From Novosphingobium sp. UBA6722 (GTDB taxonomy: Bacteria > Pseudomonadota > Alphaproteobacteria > Sphingomonadales > Sphingomonadaceae), in the NCBI GenBank assembly GCA_002454125.1, contig DKII01000018.1, positions 1 through 23,007 on the forward strand: 23,007 bases of DNA, written 5' to 3'. The notes beneath the pieces are model-generated. The model was not told the DNA's origin. It made no database searches and was given only the letters and a program-made list of their open reading frames with translations. Shown here piece after piece: positions 1 to 7,360 of the stretch. Both the position numbers and the translations under genes were made by a program. Positions within the stretch are counted from its first letter, which is position 1. Each line of letters begins with the position of its first letter.

Positions 1-245
1 CGCGGTGCGCCGCCGCCGAAGCCGCCACGACCACCGCCGCCACCGCCGCTGCCGAAACCACCGCGATCACCGCCGCCGAAGCCGCGCCCGGGGCCGCCGA
101 AGCCACCGCGGTCACCACCACCCCCGAAGCGGTCGCCGCCACCAAAGCGGTCACCACCGCCCCCAGCGAACGGATCGAAACTGTCTTCGCCGAACCCGTC
201 GCGCTTGTCACGGCCACGGCCGCGACGTCCTCTATCAAAACCCAT
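1..245 (-). CDS. Cold-shock-type protein, Gly-rich N-terminal part (partial at left edge)
   Basis: The reading frame starts at an ATG at 245 and runs off the left edge, giving 81 residues. They begin MGFDRGRRGRGRDKRDGF, pass through an acidic GEDSFDPF segment, and then become a low-complexity run of GGGDRFGG, GGFGG and GRGFGG units. I recognise this basic start followed by a Gly/Arg/Phe-rich stretch from sphingomonad cold-shock (CspA-like) proteins, where an RNA-binding cold-shock domain follows. That domain would lie outside the window, so the family call is recall-based and not proven here. RGG/FGG repeats of this kind usually form a disordered RNA-binding segment. No strong Shine-Dalgarno is visible before the ATG. 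It could instead be another Gly-rich RNA-binding protein. Confidence 0.6.
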   Translation of the reverse strand, partial: MGFDRGRRGRGRDKRDGFGEDSFDPFAGGGGDRFGGGDRFGGGGDRGGFGGPGRGFGGGDRGGFGSGGGGGGRGGFGGGAP

Positions 246-534
246 AAACCCGAACGCACTTTCGTATCGCCCGCCGTATCGCAACCCAGGCCGTGCGGAC
301 GAAACGCACCGGGGAGGCAGACGTAACGGAATCTGGCCCGCAACGCTGCAGGGCTGGTGATAACTCATCTGCAAGCCCTTGGCGAATCGAATCACGCGGC
401 CCCCTGCCGGGTCCATGGGACTGTGACATTTCTGCCAGAACGGCTTTGGCGCGGCACTGCCATGAGACGCTTGGCAAGGCCCCTCACGAGGGCTAGGCGA
501 AGGACAATTCCAGTCTGAAAAGGGTGCCGCACCG
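246..534. other. Divergent intergenic region between cold-shock-type gene and DUF442 gene
   Basis: These 289 bases separate two outward-facing genes, so they must hold both promoters. If the left gene is a cold-shock gene, a long 5' untranslated leader on the minus strand would be normal for the family. I see no convincing -35/-10 pair on either strand. Near the plus-strand gene a small inverted repeat (GCCC and GGGC around a short loop, about 478-493) precedes the Shine-Dalgarno AAGGG at about 519-523. Short open frames here lack family features and look like chance. Confidence 0.4.
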
Positions 535-966
535 ATGTTTCGCCGCTTGTCCGATTCCGTGCTTGCCAGCCCGCAAATCTCGCTCGCAGACCTTGACGAA
601 GCGAAAGCGCTGGGGGTCGGCCTGATCATCAACAACCGGCCCGAAGGCGAAAGCGACGATCAGGTTCCCGGTGCCGAGATCGAAGCGGCCGCCCGCGCGC
701 TGGGCATGGACTATGTCGCGATCCCGGTGACCCACGCCGGCTTTTCCGGGCCGCAGGTGGAGGCAATGGCCGCGGCCCTGGCCAACAGCGACGGCAAGGT
801 TCTGGCCTATTGCCGGTCGGGCACGCGCTCCACTCTGCTCTGGGCTCTGGCCCAGGCCAGCCAGGGTGCCGAGCTTGATGCGGTGACGGCCCAGGCCGCC
901 GATGCCGGTTACGATGTCAGCCCGGTCCGTCCGCTGATGGACATGCTCAAGGCGCGCAGCGGCTAA
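535..966 (+). CDS. TIGR01244/DUF442 family rhodanese-like sulfurtransferase or phosphatase
   Basis: This 143-residue protein covers the full usual length of the DUF442 (beta-lactamase hydrolase-like) family. The family shares the tyrosine-phosphatase fold, and members are annotated as TIGR01244 sulfur transferases. Residues 30-37 carry the family's IINNRPEG segment. The active-site loop AYCRSGTRS has nucleophile Cys93 and Arg98, a C-X4-R spacing as in rhodaneses, where classical tyrosine phosphatases have C-X5-R. There is no fused metallo-beta-lactamase domain, so it is the stand-alone form. A role in sulfide or persulfide handling is known for some relatives but is not shown here. The next gene starts 6 bases after the stop, so the two are probably co-transcribed. 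AAGGG about 11 bases before the ATG is a modest ribosome site. Confidence 0.82.
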   Translation: MFRRLSDSVLASPQISLADLDEAKALGVGLIINNRPEGESDDQVPGAEIEAAARALGMDYVAIPVTHAGFSGPQVEAMAAALANSDGKVLAYCRSGTRSTLLWALAQASQGAELDAVTAQAADAGYDVSPVRPLMDMLKARSG

Positions 967-972
967 GCGGCG

Positions 973-1401
973 ATGGAGGGGGTCTGGATCGATCTGGCGA
1001 AGTTCGCGGCCTCGCTGCTCGCGATTCTCGGGCTGGCGTGGCTGGCGCGGTGGATGGACCTTGGCGGGGACGAGCGAATTCGCAGCGCCGACCAGGCCAG
1101 GTTCCTGGCCAATGCCGCGATCGAGGGGTTCGAACCGGTCGACATTGCGCTCGACAAGGCCGGGATCGGCGCGCTGCTGCGCGATGCGCAGGGACGCCAG
1201 ATGTTGCTGCGGCGGCACGGTGCTGCATGGGTCGCACGACTGCTGGATGAGCGGACCGAGGCGCGGCTCGACCGGGAATTCCTGACCATTGGCACGGGCG
1301 AGAAGACCTTCGGCTCGGTCACCCTGCATCTGGGTGAAGCGGCCGGGGTCTGGGCGGCGGGCCTGCGCCGTCTGCCGCAGACAGGAGCCAAGCATGCCTA
1401 A
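973..1401 (+). CDS. Small membrane-anchored protein of unknown function
   Basis: I do not recognise a domain in this 142-residue protein. Residues about 5-26 form one hydrophobic helix (FAASLLAILGLAWLA), and the rest is soluble, charged and Arg-rich. The likely topology is a single N-terminal anchor with a 115-residue domain whose side of the membrane I cannot assign. The frame sits 6 bases after the DUF442 gene, and its last 8 bases overlap the start of the sterol desaturase gene. That spacing suggests translational coupling and makes it a real gene. The start has no clear Shine-Dalgarno, which also fits coupling to the upstream gene. Function is unknown; the context would fit an accessory to the desaturase. 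Confidence 0.7.
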   Translation: MEGVWIDLAKFAASLLAILGLAWLARWMDLGGDERIRSADQARFLANAAIEGFEPVDIALDKAGIGALLRDAQGRQMLLRRHGAAWVARLLDERTEARLDREFLTIGTGEKTFGSVTLHLGEAAGVWAAGLRRLPQTGAKHA

Positions 1402-2293
1402 GCTGCCCAATCCGGTCGACTATGCCGTGCCTTTCTTCATCCTTTTGATCGTGATCGAGATGATCTGGGCCAAGCGCAAAGCGCCCGAAAAATATGAGCC
1501 GCGCGATACGCTGGTCTCGCTGGCTTTCGGGCTGGGCAGCACGGTGGCTGGTTTGCTGTTCGGCGGTGCGATCTATGGCCTGATGCTGTGGCTGTGGGAG
1601 CACCGCGTTGCAACCGTGCCGTGGACCTGGTGGGCCTGGATCCTGTGCTTCGTGCTCGATGACCTGCTCTATTACCTGTTCCATCGCAGCGCCCACCGGG
1701 TGCGCTGGTTCTGGGCGAGCCACGTCAACCACCACTCCAGCCAGCACTACAACCTCTCCACCGCGCTCCGGCAAACCTGGACGGGATGGCTGGCCATGTC
1801 GTTCCTGTTCAAGTTGCCACTGGCTGGCCTGGGCTTCCACCCAGCCATGATCCTGTTCTGCAGCGGGGTGAACCTGATCTACCAGTTCTGGATCCACACT
1901 GAAGCGATCAAGCGCTTCCCGCGCTGGTTTGAGGCGGTGATGAACACGCCCAGCCACCACCGGGTCCACCACGCCACCAACCCGCGCTATCTCGATTCGA
2001 ACTACGCCGGGGTCTTCATCATCTGGGACCGGATGTTCGGCACTTTCGTGCCCGAGGTGGACGACGAACCGATCCGTTACGGGATCGTCCGTCAGCTTGG
2101 CACCTTCAACCTCCTGTATGCCGTGTTTCACGAATGGATCGGGATCGCGAAGGATGTCTGGCACGCGCCGTGGCAGCACAAGCTGTCCTACCTGTGGCGC
2201 CCGCCCGGCTGGACCCATGATGGCAGCCGCGACACCTCTGACACGATCCGCGCGCGTTGGCAGGCCCGCCAGATGGCCGAGCCCGCGGAATAG
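1394..2293 (+). CDS. Sterol desaturase / fatty acid hydroxylase superfamily protein
   Basis: This 299-residue membrane protein carries the full histidine set that binds the di-iron centre of the fatty-acid-hydroxylase superfamily: HRSAH at 97-101, HVNHH at 110-114, His168, and HHRVHH at 188-193. Hydrophobic segments lie near residues 9-25, 45-66, 78-96 and 133-167. The family uses oxygen and electrons from a partner to hydroxylate or desaturate lipids, sterols or carotenoids. The substrate cannot be read from sequence. I chose the ATG at 1394 because AGGAG lies 6 bases upstream. A longer frame from 1289 would add an Arg-rich stretch that is only the out-of-frame shadow of the preceding gene. 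The start overlaps that gene by 8 bases. A GMC oxidoreductase follows 58 bases downstream, suggesting a shared oxidative pathway. Confidence 0.88.
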   Translation: MPKLPNPVDYAVPFFILLIVIEMIWAKRKAPEKYEPRDTLVSLAFGLGSTVAGLLFGGAIYGLMLWLWEHRVATVPWTWWAWILCFVLDDLLYYLFHRSAHRVRWFWASHVNHHSSQHYNLSTALRQTWTGWLAMSFLFKLPLAGLGFHPAMILFCSGVNLIYQFWIHTEAIKRFPRWFEAVMNTPSHHRVHHATNPRYLDSNYAGVFIIWDRMFGTFVPEVDDEPIRYGIVRQLGTFNLLYAVFHEWIGIAKDVWHAPWQHKLSYLWRPPGWTHDGSRDTSDTIRARWQARQMAEPAE

Positions 2294-2320
2294 GATTGCA
2301 GGTATTTAACCGGTCGCTTA

Positions 2321-2348
2321 ACGCTCTCACGCAAAGTGGAGAGAGCGT
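2321..2348 (+). promoter_or_regulatory. Hairpin covering the ribosome site of the GMC gene
   Basis: ACGCTCTC (2321-2328) and GAGAGCGT (2341-2348) are perfect 8-base complements separated by 12 bases. The ATG of the next gene is at 2352. The likely Shine-Dalgarno, GGAGAG at 2338-2343, lies partly inside the 3' arm. If the RNA folds this way, the ribosome site would be hidden. A protein operator is the alternative. Effect on expression is inference. Confidence 0.45.
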
Positions 2349-2351
2349 GAC

Positions 2352-3929
2352 ATGGACCAGTTCGATATCATCGTGATCGGTGGCGGCAGCGCGGGCAGCG
2401 CGGTGGCGGGACGCTTGTCGGAAGATGGCACGCGCCAGGTCTGCCTGCTTGAGGCCGGACCGCATAACGACACGATCCGGATCAAGACCCCCGGCTTCAT
2501 GCCCTTTATCCCGGAAAAGTCGAACTGGCGGTTTGATACGGTCCCGCAAAAGGGACTCAATGGCCGGATCGGGTACCAGCCGCGTGGGCGGGGCCTGGGC
2601 GGATCGAGCGCGATCAACGCCATGGTCTATATCCGCGGCAACCACTTCGATTACGACCAGTGGGCCGAGCTTGGCTGCACCGGCTGGAGCCACGCCGACG
2701 TCCTGCCCTATTTCCGGCGCTCTGAAGGAAACGAGCGCGGCGGCAACGAATGGCACGGCGGTGACGGTCCGCTCAACGTGATGGACCAGCGCTGGCCGAG
2801 CCCCGGGAGCGAGGCCTTCGTCGCCAGCGCCGCCAGCCTCCAGCTGCCTGAGAATAATGACTTCAATGGCGCCCGCCAGGATGGCTTCGGGCTGTACCAG
2901 GTGACGCAGAAGGCCGGCGAGCGCTGGTCAGCCGCGCGCGCCTATTTGACCCCGCGCCCCAACCTGTCGATCCGTACTGGCGCATTGGTCGAGAAGGTCG
3001 TGATCGAGGATGGCCGCGCGGTTGGCGTCCAGGCGCGCTTCGGGGGCAAGCGCGAAGTGATCCGGGCGAGCGGCGGCGTGGTGCTTTCCGCCGGCGCGTT
3101 TGGCAGTCCGCAAGTCCTGATGCTTTCCGGCATTGGTCCGGCCGCTCACCTCAAGGACAAGGGCATCCCTGTCCTGCTCGACAAGGCCGCCGTGGGCGAG
3201 GATCTGCAGGACCACATCGATTTCGTCGCCAGCTGGGAAACCGGCTCGCTCGACTTCATCGGTGACAGCCTGTCCGGCACCTGGAAAATGGCCAAGGCGG
3301 TGATCGAGCATCGCCTGAAGCGCACCGGGATCATGACCACCTGCTTCGCCGAGGCTGGCGGCTTCTGGCGCACCAATCCCGATCTGCCCGCCCCCGACAT
3401 CCAGTACCATTTCGTCCCCGCCATGCTCGAAGACCACGGTCGGACCAAGGTGAAAGGCCATGGCTTTTCGATCCACGCCTGCGTGCTGCGCCCCGAAAGC
3501 CGGGGGACAGTGCGGCTGAACTCGGCCGATCCGGCTGCTCCGCCGGCGATCGATCCCAACTTCCTCGATGATCCGCGCGACATTGCGACCCTGCGCGCCG
3601 GGGTGCGGCTGATGTACCGGATCGCGGAAAATGGCGCGCTCGGCGCCTATGGCGGCACGCCGCGGCAGCCGGTTGACCTGGCCAATGACGCGGCGGTCGA
3701 CGATCTGATCCGCAGCCGTGCCGATACGGTCTATCACCCCGTGGGCACCTGCCGGATGGGCGGCGATGCCGAAAGCGTGGTCGATCCGACGCTCAGGCTG
3801 CGCGGGATCGACGGACTGTGGGTGGCCGATGCCTCGATCATGCCGCGGCTGGTTTCGGGCAATACCAATGCCCCGTCGATCATGATCGGGGAGCGCGCGG
3901 CGGACTTCATCAAGGCCGCGCTGCAATAG
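2352..3929 (+). CDS. GMC family FAD-dependent oxidoreductase (choline/alcohol dehydrogenase-like)
   Basis: This 525-residue flavoprotein matches the usual GMC length. The N-terminal FAD-binding loop IIVIGGGSAGSAVAGRL is at 6-22. GMC signature 1 (GRGLGGSSAIN) is at about 79-89 and signature 2 (SAGAFGSPQVLMLSGIGP) at 246-263. The C-terminal catalytic region has His462 in YHPVGTC and Asn506 in GNTNAP, a His/Asn pair as in choline oxidase and choline dehydrogenase. No signal peptide is seen, so it acts in the cytoplasm or at the inner face of the membrane. Relatives oxidise choline, long-chain or aromatic alcohols, and polyethylene glycol. Next to a hydroxylase-type di-iron protein, an alcohol produced by that enzyme is a reasonable but unproven substrate. 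A two-way terminator follows the stop. Confidence 0.9.
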   Translation: MDQFDIIVIGGGSAGSAVAGRLSEDGTRQVCLLEAGPHNDTIRIKTPGFMPFIPEKSNWRFDTVPQKGLNGRIGYQPRGRGLGGSSAINAMVYIRGNHFDYDQWAELGCTGWSHADVLPYFRRSEGNERGGNEWHGGDGPLNVMDQRWPSPGSEAFVASAASLQLPENNDFNGARQDGFGLYQVTQKAGERWSAARAYLTPRPNLSIRTGALVEKVVIEDGRAVGVQARFGGKREVIRASGGVVLSAGAFGSPQVLMLSGIGPAAHLKDKGIPVLLDKAAVGEDLQDHIDFVASWETGSLDFIGDSLSGTWKMAKAVIEHRLKRTGIMTTCFAEAGGFWRTNPDLPAPDIQYHFVPAMLEDHGRTKVKGHGFSIHACVLRPESRGTVRLNSADPAAPPAIDPNFLDDPRDIATLRAGVRLMYRIAENGALGAYGGTPRQPVDLANDAAVDDLIRSRADTVYHPVGTCRMGGDAESVVDPTLRLRGIDGLWVADASIMPRLVSGNTNAPSIMIGERAADFIKAALQ

Positions 3930-3940
3930 CGACCAAAGAA

Positions 3941-3975
3941 AAGGGCCCGGCTGCTGGTGCAACCGGGCCCCTTCT
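3941..3975. terminator. Bidirectional intrinsic terminator between GMC gene and TonB-dependent receptor gene
   Basis: GGGCCCGG (3943-3950) pairs perfectly with CCGGGCCC (3963-3970) around a 12-base loop. On the plus strand CTTCTT follows, a weak U-tract. On the minus strand the stem is followed by TTTTCTTT, a better one. It lies between two converging genes, 11 bases after the GMC stop and 22 before the receptor stop, so it probably serves both. Confidence 0.8.
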
Positions 3976-3992
3976 TCAGGCTATCGCCAGGC

Positions 3993-6416
3993 TCAGAAGG
4001 TCTGGCGAACGGTGAACCCGTACTTGCGCGGGCTGCCGACGTTGTAGCCAATGCGGGCCCGGCCACCGCGCTCGCGATCGAGCGAAAGCAGCGGGGTCTC
4101 GTTGAACAGGTTGTTCACGTAGAGCGACATCGACAGGCCGCTATCCCACTCCAGCCCGGTCGACAGGTTGACCAGGTTGTAGCTGGGCAGGAGGTAGCTG
4201 CCGAAGTTGTAGGTGCCGCTGCCAAAGGCCGAAGTGGCCGGGTTGAAGAACAGCGAGTTCGTGAACGAACCCGTTCCCGGCTCCTGGTCACCCGGCTGGG
4301 TGTAACGGTTGCCAACGTGCTGGAAGCTGGCGTTGAACGACCAATCGAGCCCGTCGCTCACTTCCGTCACGTAGCTGGCATTGGCTGCGATCTGGAACTT
4401 CGGCACGGTCGGCAGACGGTTGCCATCGCGCATCCCGGCAATCACCGCGCCGCCCGCATCGACCACCGAACTGTCGAACTTCGAATCGGTCACGCTGCCG
4501 TTGAGCGAGAACTCGAAGCCCGGGGTCGGCTTGATGCCGATCTCGACTTCGACGCCCGCGCTGTGGGCCTTGGGCACGTTGAAGACAACGCGCGACGAGC
4601 ACGAACCGGCATCGGCCGTGACCTGCAGGTTGCGGATGTCGTTGTAGAACACCGCAGCGTTGATCGTGATGCCATTGGTCGAGGCCTTCACGCCGGCTTC
4701 ATAGTTCCACAGCGTTTCGTCCTTGTAGCCCGGACGGCCGCCATAGGTCCGCGCGTCCGGACCGGTCGCCCCGCCCGAGCAGAGCGGGATATTGAGCGGA
4801 TCGTTCACGCCACCGAGACGGAAGCCCTTCGAGGCCTGAAGGTTGAGCGACAGATCGTCGCTGGCCTTGTACGACAGGATGACGCGCGGGGTGAACCCGT
4901 TCGAGCTGGTCTTGTCGCCCCGGAAGGTGTCGCCGTTGGCGAAGATCCCGCCCGAGATGAAGTCACGCGTTTCGCTGAAGTCGTAGTAGCGGCCACCAGC
5001 GGTCAGCTTGAACTGCCCGAACTCGTAGCTCGCTTCGCCGAAGATCGCGTACTGTTCGATCTCGTACGGGATGTCGGCATTGTACGGCGAGTTGGCCGGG
5101 AAGCCATTGTAGGTCGCCGAAATCGGGACGCCCGGGGCAACGACGTTCAGGAAGACCTGGCCGAACGGATCCGAACCCGGGGTCGGCAAACTCTGGGCAT
5201 AGGTGCGGTCGACATGGCTGTAGAAGCCGCCGAGCACCCACTGCAGGGGGCCTTCGCCGGTCGAGGCAAGGCGCAGTTCCTGGGTCCACTGCTTGAGCTT
5301 GGTGGTGTCGAGCAGGTTCGAATCGAGCCGCGCACCACCCGCCGCCGCGGCAGCAGCGCCGGCAAACGAGACGTAGACCGAACCGGTCAGCGCCGAGGCA
5401 TCGCGGCTGACCAGGATGTCACGGTTGATGTAGCTGGTGACCGAGGTCAGCGCGATCGTATCGCTCAGGTCGATACCAACGTTCAGATCGGCCAGGGTGG
5501 TCTTGTCGCGGAACTGTTCACGCAGCTTCAGGTACTGCGTATTCTCCGGCATGACCTGATTGATGTTGATCAGCGGGTTGTAATAGAGGTTGTAGCGCTC
5601 AGCCCGGTTGAAACCGTTGGCCTGGACATCCTGATAGATGATCCGCGGCGTGATGCGAATGCCGTCGGTCGGCTCGAGCAGCAGGCTGACGCGGCCACCA
5701 TAGCGGCGTCCGTCGTTGACATCTTCGCCACCGGCCGGGCCGATCGCGTCGATGAAACCGCCAAACTTCTCGCCATAGGCGACAATGCGCAGTGCGGCCT
5801 TGTCACCCATCGGCACGTTGACCGCGCCCTTGGCGCCATAGCCCAGCGAACCGCCTTCGAAGGTGTTGATGCCGGCTTCGACGGTGCCTTCGGTCACGCC
5901 CAGCTTGGGCTGGTTGGTGATGTAGCGGACAGTACCGCCAACCGAACCCGAACCAAACAGCGTGCCTTGCGGGCCGCGCAGCGTTTCAACACGGTTGAGG
6001 TCAAACAGATCGAAATCAGGGGTGAACAGCGAAAGCGAGACCACCGATTCATCGAGGTAGACGCCAACCTGTTCCTTCACGCCCGGCTGGTCGCGGACGA
6101 TCTGACCGGCCGAAACGCCGCGGACCGAGACCTGGCTCTGGCCCGGCCCGAGGTTCTGGACGGTCAGGCCGGCGACATTGCGGGCGATGTCTTCGATATT
6201 GCCCGCACCAGTCTTCTGGATGTCAGCAGCAGTGACGGCCGCGATCGAGAACGGCACGTCCTGGATCGTTTCGTTGCGCTTGGTCGCGGTCACGACGATC
6301 TCGTTGCCGTCGATCGCCTCTTCGGCTTCCTGGGCATGGGCCGGGACAGTCAGCGCCAGCATGGCAGCGCCGGCAAGCAGGCGATAGGCCAGCTGCGGTT
6401 CGAAATTCTTCTGCAT
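3993..6416 (-). CDS. TonB-dependent outer-membrane receptor
   Basis: The 807-residue protein starts with a signal peptide ending AHA-Q (cleavage after about residue 28). A TonB-box-like EIVVTATKR follows at about 39-47. The plug domain runs to roughly residue 170 and includes ETLRGPQGTLFG and GSVGGTVRYIT. The rest is a beta-barrel rich in alternating aromatic and polar residues, ending in Phe (VRQTF) as outer-membrane proteins do. It would import a substrate using energy from a TonB complex such as the one encoded at 12524-15112. The substrate is unknown; nothing here marks it as a siderophore receptor, and sphingomonads use many such receptors for organic compounds. AGGGAGGA lies 4 bases before the ATG, an excellent ribosome site. 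It is downstream of hisN on the same strand, but a 161-base gap suggests its own promoter. Confidence 0.92.
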   Translation of the reverse strand: MQKNFEPQLAYRLLAGAAMLALTVPAHAQEAEEAIDGNEIVVTATKRNETIQDVPFSIAAVTAADIQKTGAGNIEDIARNVAGLTVQNLGPGQSQVSVRGVSAGQIVRDQPGVKEQVGVYLDESVVSLSLFTPDFDLFDLNRVETLRGPQGTLFGSGSVGGTVRYITNQPKLGVTEGTVEAGINTFEGGSLGYGAKGAVNVPMGDKAALRIVAYGEKFGGFIDAIGPAGGEDVNDGRRYGGRVSLLLEPTDGIRITPRIIYQDVQANGFNRAERYNLYYNPLININQVMPENTQYLKLREQFRDKTTLADLNVGIDLSDTIALTSVTSYINRDILVSRDASALTGSVYVSFAGAAAAAAGGARLDSNLLDTTKLKQWTQELRLASTGEGPLQWVLGGFYSHVDRTYAQSLPTPGSDPFGQVFLNVVAPGVPISATYNGFPANSPYNADIPYEIEQYAIFGEASYEFGQFKLTAGGRYYDFSETRDFISGGIFANGDTFRGDKTSSNGFTPRVILSYKASDDLSLNLQASKGFRLGGVNDPLNIPLCSGGATGPDARTYGGRPGYKDETLWNYEAGVKASTNGITINAAVFYNDIRNLQVTADAGSCSSRVVFNVPKAHSAGVEVEIGIKPTPGFEFSLNGSVTDSKFDSSVVDAGGAVIAGMRDGNRLPTVPKFQIAANASYVTEVSDGLDWSFNASFQHVGNRYTQPGDQEPGTGSFTNSLFFNPATSAFGSGTYNFGSYLLPSYNLVNLSTGLEWDSGLSMSLYVNNLFNETPLLSLDRERGGRARIGYNVGSPRKYGFTVRQTF

Positions 6417-6577
6417 GTGTTCCTCCCTTGGATTTGCCGGGAATTCCGGCTTGCAATCCTGGTGCGCGCTTGCTGGACCTAGAGCGGAATCGGCGCAAGA
6501 GTCAGCGATTGTTGCAGCATCACTTGGTCAAGCACTGTCGCAAAAAGGTCACATCGGCAACCGGTTCCCGATCGCCA
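6417..6577 (-). promoter_or_regulatory. Upstream region of the TonB-dependent receptor gene
   Basis: This 161-base gap between hisN and the receptor should carry the receptor promoter. A TTGACC hexamer occurs in it on the minus strand, but I find no good -10 at 16-18 bases. A small inverted repeat, GCCGG and CCGGC around GAATT at 6436-6450, lies 8 bases upstream of the strong Shine-Dalgarno (6421-6428). It could be a leader hairpin. I see no Fur-type palindrome. Confidence 0.4.
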
Positions 6578-7360
6578 TCAATGGTGGCAGGCGAGCGCCT
6601 CGACCACATCGTCCAGCCGCGCCGGATCGCCCAGCGCCAGAACATGGCCCGAGGATGCGGCATGGAGTGGATCGCCATTCCAGTCACACATGGTGCCGCC
6701 GGCTCCTTCGACGACCGGAACCAGCGCGGCATAGTCGTGAAGCTTCAGGTTGGCCTCGCAGACGATATCGAGATGGCCCGAGGCGAGCAGGGCATAGTTG
6801 TAGCAATCACCACCCATCACCATCCGGCGGTGATCGGTCTTGGCAGCAAGGCCCATGAAGTGCCCGCCATCGTGATCGTCGAAATAATGCGGGCCGGTCG
6901 TCGCCAGCGTGGCGTCACTCAGCTCGCGGCAGGGGCGCGTGCGCACCGGCTGGCCGTTCAGCAGGGTCGGCTGCCCAGTCGCGCCAAGCCAGCGTTCGCC
7001 CAGAACCGGCTGGTCAATCACGCCCAGAACCGGCCAGCCATCGACCACCAGCGCAATCAAGGTGCCGAAGATCGGCCGGCCGATCAGGAACGAAGTGGTT
7101 CCGTCGATCGGATCGAGCACCCAGGTACGGCCCGATGAGCCTGTCTCCGCCCCGAACTCCTCGCCGTGGATCGCATCGCGCGGGCATTCGGCCTTGAGGA
7201 TGCGGCGCATCGCCTCTTCGGCCGCCCGGTCCGCGAGGGTGACGGGCGAGGCATCAGCCTTGCGTTCGCTGGTCAGGCCCGCGCGATAATGCGGCAGGAT
7301 CGCCGATCGCGCGGCATCCGCCAGGCGGTGGGCCAGCGCGATGTCAGCGCCAAGGTTCAT
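6578..7360 (-). CDS. hisN: Histidinol-phosphatase, inositol monophosphatase-like (HisN)
   Basis: This 260-residue protein has the lithium-sensitive phosphatase fold signatures: GEEFG at 66-70, the metal-binding DPIDGTTSF at 83-91, and a C-terminal LHDYAALVPVVEGAGG with metal ligand Asp209. The segment GGDCYNYALLASGHLD (about 183-198) is typical of the HisN branch (TIGR02067), which dephosphorylates L-histidinol phosphate in histidine synthesis. A general inositol or nucleotide phosphatase is the main alternative. I chose the ATG at 7360 because it shares its A with the TGA stop of prs (TGATG). A longer in-frame extension upstream would run inside prs. The one-base overlap implies translational coupling to PRPP synthetase, whose product starts histidine synthesis, and this supports the HisN call. 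Confidence 0.88.
   Translation of the reverse strand: MNLGADIALAHRLADAARSAILPHYRAGLTSERKADASPVTLADRAAEEAMRRILKAECPRDAIHGEEFGAETGSSGRTWVLDPIDGTTSFLIGRPIFGTLIALVVDGWPVLGVIDQPVLGERWLGATGQPTLLNGQPVRTRPCRELSDATLATTGPHYFDDHDGGHFMGLAAKTDHRRMVMGGDCYNYALLASGHLDIVCEANLKLHDYAALVPVVEGAGGTMCDWNGDPLHAASSGHVLALGDPARLDDVVEALACHH

Noticed and set aside
1..180. Repeating CCGCCGCC-type pattern at the left edge, first glance like a repeat array
   Set aside because: The units are irregular and keep one minus-strand frame of Gly/Arg/Phe codons, so it is low-complexity coding sequence. There are no equal-length spacers as in a CRISPR array.
493..1410. Long minus-strand frame over the DUF442 and small membrane protein genes
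   Set aside because: It is antisense to two genes with family features and coupled spacing, and its own translation has no recognisable motif.
3957..6482. An 841-residue open frame on the plus strand across the whole receptor gene
   Set aside because: It is antisense to a clear TonB-dependent receptor with signal peptide, plug and barrel motifs. Its translation is rich in Arg, Val and Asp with no domain, typical of a shadow frame in GC-rich DNA.
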